DNA from: Cyrtodaria siliqua
Lineage: Eukaryota; Mollusca; Bivalvia; Adapedonta; Hiatellidae
Assembly (NCBI GenBank): GCA_037043455.1
Contig: JAWPHD010007106.1
Span: 62,001 to 126,000, forward strand
Reading direction: 5' to 3'
Length of the DNA: 64,000 nt
Positions 42,186 to 53,815 of the stretch are shown piece after piece (positions within the stretch are counted from its first letter, which is position 1; each line of letters starts with the position of its first letter). The position numbers were made by a program, and so were the translations under genes. The notes under the pieces were generated by a model, which saw only the letters and a list, made by a program, of their open reading frames with translations, did no database searches and had not been told where the DNA came from.

Positions 42186-42905
42186 CAAAATCCACCTATA
42201 CATGCTCTATATACACTTATGTCCATCATTATTGAAAGCAAAGTGCGGCTTCATTGGCAAAATACGGTCTACCATGTGTAAGGAGTCTTGTATAAAATGA
42301 ACGAAGTTCATCCTTGCTGTTAAAAAATAAATGTAACGAATCGCTATTATTGCGGCGGTGAGCAAACTCCACGCTTTTTGCTCCCCGCTGCAATGTCAAC
42401 ATTGAGTCGTATTTCAAAAATTGAAGGCTGGCCAAAAATAGCACATAAGTGGCAGCCGAACAGTATTCAAATTATATGCCTCCACGTAGATAAATAGTGC
42501 CACCGGGTTTGCATGAACTGAATGTAATGAGAAGAACTGACTTAAACTAAGACGAGCTATGTATGTAATAGGAATACAATAATATTGCAAATGACAATAT
42601 ATGATAATGCTTTGAAAAAAGAGAGCAAAATATAACAAATTATATTTATACCAATTTTTGTGAACTATTTTTTATGGCGAATTACTGATCTGTATAAAAT
42701 AGTAGCGAGGATTCTGACGTCATTGCTGCTGAAGAGGTTGAAAAACAACAACACAGAAAATCAAGCGGAAAATCTACAATTATTGAAGGGTATGTATTGT
42801 TACTTGAAGTTAGTTTCGGTAAAAATGGCAACCGTATGACTTTCTTGCTTGTTAGATTCTCTATACATTTCTATTGCTGGACGAGCTGAACGTTAATTAC
42901 GCATA
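42186..42905. other. Spacer, no gene seen
   Basis: Ordinary AT-rich sequence; nothing recognised. Confidence 0.4.
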
Positions 42906-43247
42906 ATGCAAATTTTAAGTTGTGTAACAAGATGGCGGCGTATTGAAGGTGGTGTTATATGGCAACTCTTCAGTTTATTAGTCCCCTACCGGTCGAAACC
43001 GGTTAGTTCTTCCGCCTTCAACGTATATACGATGTTTCAGAGAAAATCAGTAGAAAGGCAGAGGGGCATTCCGGATCTGAACGCAATACCAATTGACAAG
43101 ATGCAAAAATGGCAAGAACAACTCGCGTCGGGAGCTATTTTTCCCCATTTATTTTCTTTTTTCCTGCACTTTGTTATACATGGTATGTTCATCTTATTAA
43201 GATTTTGTCCGTTACACAAACCCCGCCGCATTCAGCACTTTCGGTGA
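42906..43247 (+). CDS. Unrecognised ORF near a YY1-like motif; doubtful
   Basis: A 113-codon frame with a non-repetitive, more GC-rich centre. An internal ATG at 43032 gives MFQRKSVERQRGIPDLNA, IPIDKMQKWQEQLASG, then a hydrophobic stretch. Just upstream, 42928-42940 reads CAAGATGGCGGCG, which equals the YY1 core motif common in animal promoters and 5' UTRs. This would fit a first exon, but I see no convincing splice donor after 'LASG' and no TATA or Inr element. It could equally be a transposon relic. No family recognised. Confidence 0.25.
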   Translation: MQILSCVTRWRRIEGGVIWQLFSLLVPYRSKPVSSSAFNVYTMFQRKSVERQRGIPDLNAIPIDKMQKWQEQLASGAIFPHLFSFFLHFVIHGMFILLRFCPLHKPRRIQHFR

Positions 43248-43249
43248 TT

Positions 43250-43550
43250 AATGAACGTAACGTTTCAGTTTAGTTCAGCCTCGGTGTTTAAGGCATCTTA
43301 AATGATTATTTATTGTATTTCTATCTATATTTGCACATAAAACAATCTTTAAATTCCTCATTCCCCACGCCGCCTCATTGTGAATCCGCCACCAATAATA
43401 CGTGTTACTTATTGATGTAAATTGTCTAGAAATTGTTTCGATTATACTATGTACATATAAACGCATAGCCGTATACACGGGGTGGGGTGGGGGAGAGCAG
43501 GCACACCTCAAAAATCTGACAGGATTCTGCAGCCCCACTGCAAAGTTTTA
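43250..43550. other. Spacer, nothing recognised
   Basis: Contains 'ggggtggggtgggggaga' near 43479. No gene. Confidence 0.35.
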
Positions 43551-43554
43551 TAAA

Positions 43555-43990
43555 AAAGGTCATAACTCTGCTGAAATGAAAGTCGGAGTTAATGGTCATG
43601 AGTAACATTATCCCTTGTGGTAAGATGAATATGTGTTTGAAGGTTCAAGAACATAGGTCAACTACTTTTTAAGTCATGGCCAGATATGAGCTTGGCTAGG
43701 TTGTAGGTTTAAGTTTTATGAAAGGGGGCATAACTCTGCCAAAATGAAAGTCAGAGTTATTTGACATGTGTGTGTGTGAATTTGCATATTTGGGCCTAAG
43801 AATATTCTCAAGAATGGTTGATGAATTCAAGGCCTGTTGTGTCATGCACATAAATCAGCTCCTTACCTCAAATGTCACGACCATACATAGAAAGCAAAGC
43901 TCAAATGTATCAACATTGTATCCTTGCCATAACTCGAAAACTGCATAAGGTAATTTTATCAAACTAAACAAATATTAAACAGGTATGTTG
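43555..43990 (+). repeat. Dispersed repeat with two units of about 180 bp
   Basis: 'cataactctgctgaaatgaa' (43561) and 'cataactctgccaaaatgaa' (43729) start parallel segments; a third starts near 43928 ('cataactcgaaaactgca'). Same style as 51640-52000 and 53225-53510. Confidence 0.6.
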
Positions 43991-44029
43991 TGCGCATAAA
44001 TCATTCTACATTCCATTCACTAGTAGTAT

Positions 44030-44293
44030 TCGAATCCCACTGGAAGCTCGACTTGCAGTGCAGTGCGAACCTACGATGCCATTGCGTTCGGACGCTGTGG
44101 TTTCTATAGGAACCTATATATTATTTTGTAAGTGAGGAAGTGTCGATTCTTACGGATGGCAGGCGGTGTACAGAACTGGTTCTACCCAGAAAAAGTGAGT
44201 GGTCTGCCTCCACCACAAAAAATCGACAGTCATATATAACCTTACACGTGTTGAAAATGACGTAAAACACGATACAAACAAACAAACAAACAA
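44030..44293 (+). mobile_element. SINE-1, plus-strand copy with insert
   Basis: The head is partly lost; 'tattcgaatcccactggaag' and 'gctcgacttg' are followed by about 70 bp not found in other copies, then 'agtgtcgattcttacggatg', 'gcaggcggtgtacagaact', 'gtggtctgcctccacc', 'gacagtcatatataacctta', 'gaaaatgacgtaaaacac' and an (ACAA)n end. Confidence 0.85.
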
Positions 44294-44294
44294 C

Positions 44295-44898
44295 CATTCA
44301 CTATTGGTTTTTATCTGCATAGCATTCAACAATGGAGGAATCACTATAAGCAAATTTTAGGGGGCATAGACTTACTCGTGACATTTCTCGTTTCAGATTA
44401 CCTTTGACAGTTATGTTTTACATGCTCTTTATGCGCCAATATTCAATGCAGAAGGTTATTGCTCATCAATAAATTAAAGCAACGGCTTTATGGTTTTCAT
44501 TAAATAATGAGATTGAAAATGTTGTGACTTCAGAAAAGTATATTCTTTTTGGCCTTTTAGAAAGGGGCCAGAAAGTGGCAAAACATTTACCTAAAACGTC
44601 AGACAACGGCCCTGAAATTCCCAGTTTGTGCATAACAGCAACTATTTTGTTCCTTGTAGAACACACTCGTTTTTAAAGTATATTTTTCAGTAAAATTCAA
44701 TCAGACCCGTAGCTACGCTGACAACGAGGCAGGCATATACTCCCCGTACATATACACACATAAATCCAGTCCAGAATCTATTGTAACTAAACACACATAC
44801 ACACATAAACTTAAAGTGTGTATCTGCCCTGGTTTTATTACCCTGTCATCAACAGCACCATGTTTTGACTCATGCCTAACGATTGACGAGTACATTCT
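44295..44898. other. Spacer, no gene seen
   Basis: Includes the hAT-like phrase 'cagacccgtagctacg' at about 44703. Nothing else recognised. Confidence 0.35.
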
Positions 44899-45160
44899 TT
44901 AAAGAACCTAATCCGCCAAATAACGGCAACATTGCTAAAATTACACTACAAACCCGTTTATCAAAACTCTATCCAGGTGTTAAAGTCATATGAAAATGTA
45001 TATATGCCGGTTAAAAGTAAAGGTTTATTCATGTGTTCTTAAAATACCCGTGATTAAATATGCGTAAACGTATCTATGAGTTGGTAACTCTTTAATTTGA
45101 CTCTCCAGTTTTAGGGTTTGACCTGGCTGGTTAAAGCCGTTTATATTGTGTCTATATTTC
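44899..45160 (+). mobile_element. TTAA-flanked MITE family 2, copy 1 (3' part lost)
   Basis: Begins TTAAAGAACCTAATCCGCC and continues 'aaataacggcaacat', 'aaacccgtttatcaaaactc', 'tatccaggtgt', 'gtatatatgccggttaaaag', 'aatatgcgtaaacg', 'gagttggtaactctttaat' and 'ctggctggttaaagccgttt'. The right terminus is missing. Other copies: 58010-58933, 60741-61082 and 61812-62122 (minus). Confidence 0.8.
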
Positions 45161-45164
45161 GTTC

Positions 45165-45410
45165 GGTTATGTTACGCTGACTACTGACATATATATGTTT
45201 TGGTTTTATATAATACAGAAGCCTTAATACAGAAGAGAAATCCATGAAAATCAATATTCGATCTTTTCTGACGCCTCTCCATTACAATTAACATTGAGTG
45301 TAAGCGTACAGCTAAATATGTTTGAATCAGGTGCCACAGTAACTAGCAAAAATCGGTTTGCTCAATTTACTGAAACTGTAAACTGTGAATGCTACCTTTA
45401 GCCTTGGAAT
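45165..45410. other. Short spacer
   Basis: Nothing recognised. Confidence 0.35.
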
Positions 45411-45414
45411 TTTT

Positions 45415-47043
45415 ACCTTTATCGGAGGTTGTTACCTTTAGAGGATTTGTTACTTTAGCAGCCGTTGTTACCTTTAGTGGAATTGTTACCTTTAGCGGCC
45501 GTTGTTACCTTTAGTGAAAGTGTTACCTTTAGCGGCAGTTGCCTTTAGTGGAATTGTTACCTTTAGCAGCAGTTGTTACCTTTAGCGTTGGAAATGTTAC
45601 ATTTAGCGGCCGTTGTTACCTTTAGTGGAATTGTTACCTTTAGCGGCGGTTGTTACCTTTAGAGGAATTGTAACTTTAGCGGCCGTTGTTACCTTTGGTG
45701 GAATTGTTACCTTTAGCGGAAATTTTGCATTTAGCGGCCGTTGTTACCTTTAGTGGAATTGTTCCCTTTAGCGGTCGTTTTCGCCTTTAGTCGAAATTTT
45801 GCATTTAGCGGCCGTTGTTACCTTTAGTGGAATTGTTACCTTTAGTGGTGGTTGTTACCTTTAGTGGAATTGTTACCTTTAATAGAATTGTTACCTATAT
45901 CTGCTGCTATTAATTTAGTGGAATTGTTACCTGTTGCGGCCGTTGTTACCTTTCTTGGAATTGTTACATTTAGCGGCCGTTGTTACTTTTAGTGGAACGG
46001 CCGTTGTTACCTTTAGTGGAATTTTTACCTGTAGTGGCGGTATTTACCTTTAGTGGAATTGTTACCTTTAGCGGCCGTTGTTACCTTTAGTGGAATTGTG
46101 TTGTTACCTTTAAAGGAATTATTACCTTTAGCGGCCGTTGTTATCTTTAGTGGAATTGTTACCTTCAGCGGCCGTTGTTACCTTTAGTGGAAAAGGTTAC
46201 TTTTAACGGCAGTTGTTACCTTCAGCGGAATTGTTACCTTTAGTGGAATTGTAAGCTTTAGTGGAATTGTTACCTTTAGCGGCAGTTGTTATCTTTAGTG
46301 GAATTGTGCCTTTAGCGGCGGTTGTTACCTTGGTGGACATTTTACCTTTAGCGGCCGTTGTTACCTTTAGTGGAATGTTTACCTTTAGCGGAGGTTGTTA
46401 CCTTTAGTGGAAGTGTTGCCTTTGGCGGCGGTTGTCACCTTTAGCGTTGTAATTGTTACCTTTAGCAGCCGTTGTTACCTTCAGAGGAATTGTTACCTTT
46501 ACCTTTTAGCGGAACGGCCGTTCTTAACTGTAGTGGAATTGTTACCATTACCGGCCTTTGTTACCGTTAGTGGAATTGTTACCTTTAGAGGCCGTTTTAC
46601 CTTTAGTGAAATTGTTACCTTAGCAGCCGTTGTTACCTTTAGTGGAACTGTTTACCTTAAGCGACTGTTGTTACCTTTAGTGGAATTTTGACCTTTAGCG
46701 GCGGTTGTTACCTTTAGTGGAAGTGTTACCTTTAGCGGCCGTTGTTACCTTTAGTGGAATTGTTACCTTTAGCAGCCGTTGTTACATTTAATGGAGGTGT
46801 TACCTTAGCGGCGGTTGTAATTTTTAGCGTTGGAATTGTTACCTTTAGCGACGGTTGTTACTTTTAGTGGATTTTTTACCTTTAGCGGCGGTTTTACCTT
46901 AGTGGACTTGCTATCTTTAGCGTTCTTGTTACCTTTAGCGGTGTTGTTACCTTTAGCGTTAGAATTGTTACCTTTAACGGCAGTTGTTACCTTTAGTGGA
47001 ATTGTTACCTTTAGCGGCGGTTTTTACCATTAGCGTTGTAATT
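45415..47043 (+). repeat. Minisatellite, 37-bp dimeric unit, about 44 copies
   Basis: Two half-units alternate: 'tgttacctttagcggccgt' (19 bp) and 'tgttacctttagtggaat' (18 bp). Many local deletions; some half-units are doubled. The GC-rich half differs from its partner mainly in the last 7 bases, so the array evolved as a dimer. Leu/Val/Thr-rich frames at 46395-46691 and 46830-47033 are artefacts. Confidence 0.96.
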
Positions 47044-47044
47044 G

Positions 47045-49635
47045 TAAAAAACAATGCCTTACCACGCTTGTGTATGTTTACCACCACTAATTACACAAAA
47101 GCGTCTGAGGTGGTTTTGAATGTATAATACAAAGTAATCCCTCATTTTTTGATGGAAATGGGCATTATAAGTAAGGAAAACTGCCCATTTCTATTCGATT
47201 TTGTGGTTGTATGTATAAGAAGTGTATTATTAGGTTTTACTGGATCACTGATGAACATTTTCGAAATTTCGACTCAATGGTTACACTTTTTGAGCAATTG
47301 AAAACAATGAATCAATGAAAACAGCTATACCCTTGACATGTTTAGTAACAAACAAGAACTTTCTTACATGTCTTGTGAGCCCACCACCTTTTCTCGTGAT
47401 TTTTCAAGTGGGAAATTAGTTTTCTATATGAACATTACACTGCTGCATTATCTATACTTGAGTTGAATTTGCAGCAAATCATTAATATGTGACACTTTAA
47501 CATTGGTGTCTATGGGAAAATAATTAGTGAGTCTTCGCTGGCATGGGGTAAAAGTGGAGTCTTGGATTGGTTTTCGGAGTCAAGTTTTGGAGTAAATATT
47601 TGGCGTTAGTTTTTGGAGTGAGTTTTTGGATTCATATTTTTGTGTTTGTTGTTGTTGTTTTGTTTTGTTTGTGGGTGGGGAGGTGGGCGGGTGTGTGTGT
47701 GGCGGGGTGTGTGGGGGAGAGGGGTATTTGAATTGATTTTTTTTATAACAGACTGCCTTTTGCCTTTTGGTTTAAGCGTTCATTGCATTTTTCACAAAAA
47801 CTGACTCCAAAACCTCATTCTTAAAATTGACAACAAAGCCCACTAAAAGACCCCACTCCGTCTTGTAAGTTAACTATTCTTCTCCGACTCTGGTTCCATA
47901 ACCATTATTATCTCATAAAGTTGGTGAATGCGTATCCGTGAGCAGTAATAAAATATAGCTGGGAATGCTGACCACTGACTCACTCAAAGACTCAGGGTCA
48001 ATAATAAGTGTTTATTTCGACCAGTGAATTAAGAATCACTGTTTCGATGCATGCTGGAAGAATAACAGTACTGATAATGATGATGATTGCTATGTTAATT
48101 AACATCATTGATAGATGGACAAGTTGCTAGTCTAGTCTGTTATAATCACTGTTCAAACACGTTAACTGACAACACTAACCTGCAGAAATAGTACACTTTA
48201 ACATATGCGGTAATAAAGCATTTACCAGTGAAAGTATTTGTCATATAAAGTATCTATTATACATAAAAAATGCAAAGATCGCTAAAATCAAATAAAAATA
48301 TAGGGAGATATATTTGTGAACTACCAAGGACAGACAACCTTCAAACGAACTACGGCAGGGCGTCTAGCTATGACGAGATACACAGAAATCAAGCGTATGA
48401 ATTCACTCCTTAAAAAAGGTAGCTGCAACACACGTTGATGAACTGTATCTCTACATCATAACACACTCGTCTGGAGGCACAATAAACATATAGACGCATA
48501 CATACATACAATCATAGCTCATATGAGTGGGCCACATTTAAGCGTTCAATATATATGGGCACCAACGGCGTAACTAAAAGTGATGTATTTATTCGTCTAG
48601 AAAAAAAATTCTTTACATATCATTGGATAAAAAACCTCTCAACTATTTAAATTAAAACAACTGTTAGACAATATGTAAACGCATAAAACTTGTAGATTGC
48701 AGGTGTTATTTACGGTATACTCAAGGACTTGAACAACGGCTCATGTTTATAGTTTCAATAATGTGTACATGCAACATTTAAACTTATGTCTTGATAGACG
48801 TGTTCGAGTATATCACAAACAAATGCAAACATATATAAATGTTATACATGTCATGTTAAATTAGACGCATACGAAAATAAAAAGAAACAGTTTTAAATTA
48901 TCAGGTAAAATACAAGAAGTTTGTAGTAATACTTTACAATTTTTATTTTTTGTTATGGGTACATAGCATGGTGGGTCAATGATGAACGGTCTTGCAACTT
49001 TCATGTAAAGGCCAGTAATTTTGGCAGTCATAATACAAGAGGAATTTCTTCTCTTATATACTGCTTGGCAGATAGAGTTCAGTGATGCTTGATTTATATG
49101 CATCAATTGTAATTTGTTTTACATGCTTACAAGTAGATTGTGCTTTTGTTTATAGATATATATTGTATGAAAGGCATTATTGTCTGACTCTGAGGTTCTG
49201 ATCATGATCATGGATATTACCTAAAGGAGATATAAAGAAGCCCTCAATTGTAGAACTTTCACAGAAAGGATTTAAACTTTATGTTGGTTGGAGACATTAA
49301 AACTACGAAGATGCTGTGTGTCAAGCTCTCAAGTGTGGTATTTTCGCAGAAATGTTAATATAAATCTGTATTTCAGTTGTCCGTCACTTTTGAAAATATA
49401 TTTTTAACTAAACAATTGATTTTTTCTGTTTCGGATGAAGTCTCCAGCACCAGTCATGGCAGAAAATGGTGATCACTTTGTCTTGTGTCTCATTATTTAG
49501 CACCGAAGATAAATTCAAAATATGTGTTGGAAATTCTGAATACGTGAATGATAATTAACATGACCTTTTATCTTATATTAGGACAGCAACCTCAGATGGA
49601 AATAAGAGCAGTTTAAATTTCCACAAGTCGTACGG
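47045..49635. other. AT-rich spacer with a weak foldback repeat
   Basis: No gene seen. 47545-47635 ('aaagtggagtcttgg', 'ttttcggagtcaagttttgg') and 47795-47870 ('ctgactccaaaacctcattc', 'gaccccactccgtctt') are loosely inverse. The right-hand form recurs at 63250-63300. A TG-rich patch lies at 47645-47730. The remainder (47900-49635) shows no repeat family. Confidence 0.4.
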
Positions 49636-49639
49636 ATAT

Positions 49640-49865
49640 TTTGTAAAGTTCATACGGTTATCCTGGAAAGTCCATACGGATACTAATTGTAAAGTCTATA
49701 TGATATTTTGAAAGTCCGTATGGATATTTTGAAAGTCGTATGGAATTTGAAAGTCCGTATGGATATTTGAAAAAATCTGTACGGATATTTTAAGTCCGTG
49801 CGGATATTAAAAAAAAATCTGTACGGATGTTTTGAAAGTCCGTACGGATATTTTGAATATCCATC
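49640..49865 (+). repeat. Minisatellite, about 21-bp unit ('gtccgtacggatattttgaa')
   Basis: About ten irregular units of 'gtccgtayggatattttgaa', with indels. The core 'tccgtacgga' is a palindrome. Confidence 0.88.
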
Positions 49866-50235
49866 TGGATTGGTATTAAAGTACGTAAAGATTTCCCACT
49901 CTCATTTGCATATTATGCCTGGATTCCTAAACATTCCACCTGGATTTTTCTAATTCATTTAAATAATTCACAGATATTCTGCCTGGAATGTAGCTATAAA
50001 TAGAATTACATCTGGATATTTTGCTTTAGGTAAAAAATATGCGTATTATGCATGGAATTCTGTGTGTATTCTGTACGGATTCTCACTCAGCCTCAAGTTC
50101 TTAAACAGGTCACTTTCAGTTCATGAATTGTTCATGAATGTCATTTCAAGAACTGAAGATCACAGACTGTCAGTGAAACATTTTGTTTTGACATTGGTTC
50201 ATGAACTTAAGTTCTTTAAACTATTCACTGTCTCA
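49866..50235. other. Spacer
   Basis: 'tgcctggattcctaaacatt' type phrases recur three times at 49916-50060. Inverted words 'ttcatgaat', 'ttcaagaact' and 'agttcttgaa'-like occur at 50094-50220. No gene. Confidence 0.4.
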
Positions 50236-50239
50236 ATAA

Positions 50240-50590
50240 TATGGCGCCTAACACGAATGAACATGCCAGACTCATCCTCCATTTACATCGAGATAACATA
50301 TGGAGAATGGGCCTAGAACCTTCTCACCTGCTGAGTTGCTGCAAATTCTATTGTAGACACTCCATTTACGCTGGAGTCACACATATTGTTTTTCTGCCAC
50401 TGCTCTAGTGATTTGAGTGAGATGGCACCTGAAACAACGCAGGGGTTATGATGAAGACCTTTAATGAGAATGAACAAAATTTTATAAAATGAACATGAAT
50501 TTGGGGGAGTTCTACCCCTCTACCTACCCCTCTAATGGGATCTGCAGTGGCCCTATTCTTTGCCCGGGAACCACAAGGGGCAAACAATTT
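50240..50590 (-). mobile_element. SINE-3-like repeat, copy 3, minus strand
   Basis: Minus-strand block order as in 4145-4550, from the head 'gtggttcccgggcaaagaat' to 'ggcgccatat', where it stops: the final tail is truncated. Confidence 0.8.
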
Positions 50591-50664
50591 ATGAAGACAG
50601 TTAATGCTTTTATTGTTTCTATTTAAAAGCAAGTATATAAAAACGCATAAGCCTTAGTGAAAAT

Positions 50665-50815
50665 GTCAGTGGAATCCCACTGCATTGCAGTGGAATTTTG
50701 GGTTCCCAGTGGGATTCCACTGAATTTAACTCCACTAGGAATCACGGGATGAATATCCCAATGAAAACCGAATATTATATATTTTTCCAGTGTGATTCCA
50801 CTAGGAGAATCCATT
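50665..50815. repeat. Palindromic 'cagtgggattccactg' cluster
   Basis: 'gtggaatcccactgcattgc' then 'agtggaa', 'cagtgggattccactgaat' and 'cagtgtgattccactagg' form overlapping palindromes over 150 bp. Confidence 0.75.
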
Positions 50816-50984
50816 TTATTAAAACATTTGATAATCTTATTCTTCTTTTTTCCTTCACTTCTTTCAGATTGCATAGTTCCAAACAAACTGTGTTTTAAGA
50901 TGAGAAGTGAATTTTACTTATTTATTGTTTTGCTAACAATATTTATTCTTTTATTTATGTAAAGCTGCATTATTTCTGTGTTTT

Positions 50985-51345
50985 TTAGGAGTTGCGTTAT
51001 TTTTGTTTATTTGGGGAGCTGCGTTAAACATGTTAAAGCTGCGTTATTTCTGTGGTTTGGGGAGCTGCGTTATTTCTGTGTTTTGGGAGAGCTGCGTTAA
51101 AGCTGCGTTAAAGCTGCGTTGGAACTACGTTCAAGCTAGTGATATTGGCCAAGCTAGGATAAAGCTAGCTTTAACACAGCTCTAACGCAGCTTTACACAA
51201 CACAGCTTTAACGCAGCACCCACAAAAACACAGAAATAACGCAGATTACGTTAAGGCTAGCGGTATTGGCCAAGCTGGGATAAAGCTGCGTTTTATCCAA
51301 GCTGGGATAAAGCTGCGTTTTTGACTGCCAATACCGCTAGCTTTA
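50985..51345. repeat. Foldback built from 'agctgcgtt' units
   Basis: The left half (50990-51130) has 'gctgcgttatttctgtg' and repeated 'ttaaagctgcg'; the right half (51150-51245) is its inverse ('cgcagctttaa', 'cacagaaataacgca'). A second inverted pair, 'ctagcggtattggc' (51260) and 'gccaataccgctag' (51328), encloses two copies of 'aagctgggataaagctgcgt'. Confidence 0.8.
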
Positions 51346-51640
51346 GCGGATGTCTAACGTAGGTTTAACATAACTTTTCTGCGCTGCAGCTAGCTTTAAC
51401 GCAACTAATAATTGCATTAAAGCTAGCTTAAAACTAGTTAAAGCTATACAATTTTCGCTAGGGTAGGTTGAACAGAAATATCTAAATGTCTGTTACATTA
51501 TGTCAACTGATGAAAACTATAGATGTTTAAAATCGTATAGTATTTTCTGTTAAGGGCTCGGTCCATTTGAAAGACGAACAGAATAACTATAAAGAGATGT
51601 AAATGGCAAACACGCATTACTTAGTTGTACATGTTACAGG
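51346..51640. other. Short spacer
   Basis: Residual 'agctagctttaacgcaa' words up to 51440, then unremarkable sequence. Confidence 0.35.
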
Positions 51641-51644
51641 CCAC

Positions 51645-52005
51645 CTTATGGTTATTTGAAGTCTTTAGAAGTACTTTATTTTTGTGTCACCTGCGTAGCA
51701 TGGCAGACACTGAGGGATCACTTTGTTGGTCGTCTGTCCGGCGTCTGTCATCCGTCACACTTGAAACTGCAGCCTAACCTTGGCCATAACTTGAATAGTT
51801 CTCATAAAACTTCACACACATCTTCATCTAACCTCAAGGAATGTTGTTCCACATGTTCAATAGATCTGACTTTTTGTTTCAAGTTTCGCAGAGTTGTGCC
51901 CTTTTTCATAAAATTTGACCTACAACTTAACAGCTTAACACGTTAACAAGTATATGAACTATGTTCATGCAACTTCACACATATCTTACCCCAAGGAATG
52001 TTGTT
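51645..52005 (+). repeat. Dispersed repeat ('ttcacacacatcttcat' type)
   Basis: Units with 'ggccataacttgaatagttc', 'aacttcacacacatcttcat', 'caaggaatgttgttccacat', 'gcagagttgtgccctttttc' and 'ataaaatttgacctacaact'. It continues after the SINE-3 copy at 52400-52680 and again at 53225-53510, suggesting one older repeat split by later insertions. Confidence 0.6.
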
Positions 52006-52009
52006 AATC

Positions 52010-52395
52010 CCCGTGTGGTTGCCGGGGTAGAATACAACCACTGCAAACACACCGTCACATGCAGAGGGATAGGACCCCACATTCATATTCATTTTGTCAT
52101 TTTTTGTTCATGCTCATTAAAGGTCTTCATCATGACCCCTGCATTGTTTCAGGTGCCATCTCGCTCACATCACTAAGAGCAGTGGCAGAAAAACAATAAA
52201 CGTGGCTGCAGCGTAAATGGAGTTTTTACGATAGAATTTGCAGCAACTCTGCAGTTCAGGGTGAGAAGGTTCTAGGCCCATTTTCCATATTTTATCTCGA
52301 TGTACATGGAAGATGAGCCTGGCATGTTCATGCCTGTTAGGCGCCATATAACCTGTAATGTGTTGGTGCGCCTTAAAACCCCAATTCAATTCAAT
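52010..52395 (+). mobile_element. SINE-3-like repeat, copy 4
   Basis: Full block order, tail 'tgttggtgcgccttaaaacc' then 'ccaattcaattcaattg'. It is inserted in the dispersed repeat: 'ccaaggaatgttgtt' precedes it and the repeat resumes at about 52400. Confidence 0.82.
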
Positions 52396-52700
52396 TGTTA
52401 ACCATGACCATACCAATAACTCTGATTTTCATTTCTTTTTGGCAGAGTTATGTCCCTTTTCATAAAACATTAACCTACAACCTAACCAAGCTCATAACTG
52501 ACCATAATGTGAAAAATATTTGACCTATGTTCATGGAACTTCACACTTATCTTCATATTACTCCAAGGAATATTGCACATGTCTATTAACTCTGAATTCA
52601 ATTTTGGCAGTTATACGTACCTTTTCTTTAATCTGCAACATATTCTGGCGCAGAACTTGGCAAAGTATTAACTTATGGTCATACGACTTTATACAGTTTT

Positions 52701-53202
52701 ATGCCCCCACTTGGGGGCCCATATATAATTGCACTTGTCCGTCCGTACCTATACGTACGTACCTCCAGAAAACTTGTGTCGCGCGATCCTCCATAACTAT
52801 TGTTACCATGGTCGCGAAACGTTACAGGAATGTTGACCAGCAAGTGAAGATGTGCACCTGGGTCAAAATAGGGCTGTAAAACGTATGTCGCGCCCTCCTC
52901 CGTTACTGTTTAACCCTCGGTCGCCAAAATTTACAGGAATGTTGACGAGAAAGTGAAGATGCGCACCTGGGTTTTCGTTTTTATTTTGGACCAAGAACCA
53001 GAGAAATATGGCCCTTAACTTAGTCAAAATATGGGCTGAATAAATTATGTAGCGCCCTCCTCCATTACTATTTAACCCACGGTCGCCAAACTTTACAAGA
53101 ATGTTGACCAGCAAGTGAAGATGCGTACTTAAGTTGAACGTGTTTATCATTGTTTATGTTCATTATCAAAATGCTATGGCACAGTGACCTAAGTGGGGGC
53201 AT
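52701..53202. mobile_element. MITE-like element with 'atgcccccactt' termini
   Basis: Left 'atgcccccacttgggggccc', right 'aagtgggggcatccgtgtcc': 12-bp perfect inverted ends. The interior has three tandem units of about 170 bp, each with 'cgcgccctcctcc', 'ttactgtttaaccctcggtc', 'ttacaggaatgttgac' and 'gtgaagatgcgcacctgggt'. It lies inside the dispersed repeat of 51645-53510. Frames inside it have no support. Confidence 0.75.
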
Positions 53203-53224
53203 CCGTGTCCTAAGGACACATTTG

Positions 53225-53515
53225 TAGTTTTTTATCACTCATTTAATGCTGAACTATGCCCCTTTTCATAAAACTTTAACCTGCAACCTAACATAGCTCA
53301 TAACTTCGCCAAATACTGACCTATGGTCATGAAACTATATACAGTTTCTCCTTATCAATTATCTAATGAAGGATTATGACCCTTTTCATGAACTGTAACA
53401 AATAAAACAAATCTGCTCCAATTCATGAAGGATTGCACCCCGATCTTCAAACTTTATAGTTAGATTGTCTGAAATAAGCTCATGACAGCGACACAAGTGT
53501 TCCGTGGAACACCCT
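53225..53515 (+). repeat. Dispersed repeat, continuation
   Basis: 'ccccttttcataaaactttaa', 'cctgcaacctaac' and 'ctatggtcatgaaactatat' continue the repeat seen at 51645 and 52400. Confidence 0.55.
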
Positions 53516-53530
53516 TATAGTTATGTAAGG

Positions 53531-53815
53531 GGCAGGCGTGACCCAATGGATAGCGTTGTGTGCTTAAAACCGGTCTACCCTGATTAAAGTCTCATCAGCG
53601 CTATTGAGTTTTGTCAGTGTTCTTGGGTACGACACTTTCCATTATCCTCGTCCTTCGGATGGGCATCAACCACACTTTCTTGCATATTGGAGTTTATCCT
53701 CCGAGGGGAACCATAGGAATATTCGCTAATAAGAGTAGGGCAGCTTTCTCTCTCTCTGGGGCGGCTCTAAATAACCTATAGTTTGTTGATGAGCTGTTAA
53801 ACAACATTCAAACCA
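53531..53815 (+). mobile_element. SINE-2 copy that leads into the 68-bp array
   Basis: Diverged tRNA-like head ('ggcaggcgtgacccaatgga'), then 'gtcagtgttcttgggtacga', 'attatcctcgtccttcggat', 'gaaccataggaatattcg', and the tail 'ggggcggctctaaataacct' plus 'gttgatgagctgttaaacaa'. The tail is then repeated in tandem. Confidence 0.88.

Noticed and set aside
41846..42281. ORFs on both strands around 42 kb
   Set aside because: They are translations of the SINE-2 insertion; the same frames recur at 62351-62660 and 7531-7845.
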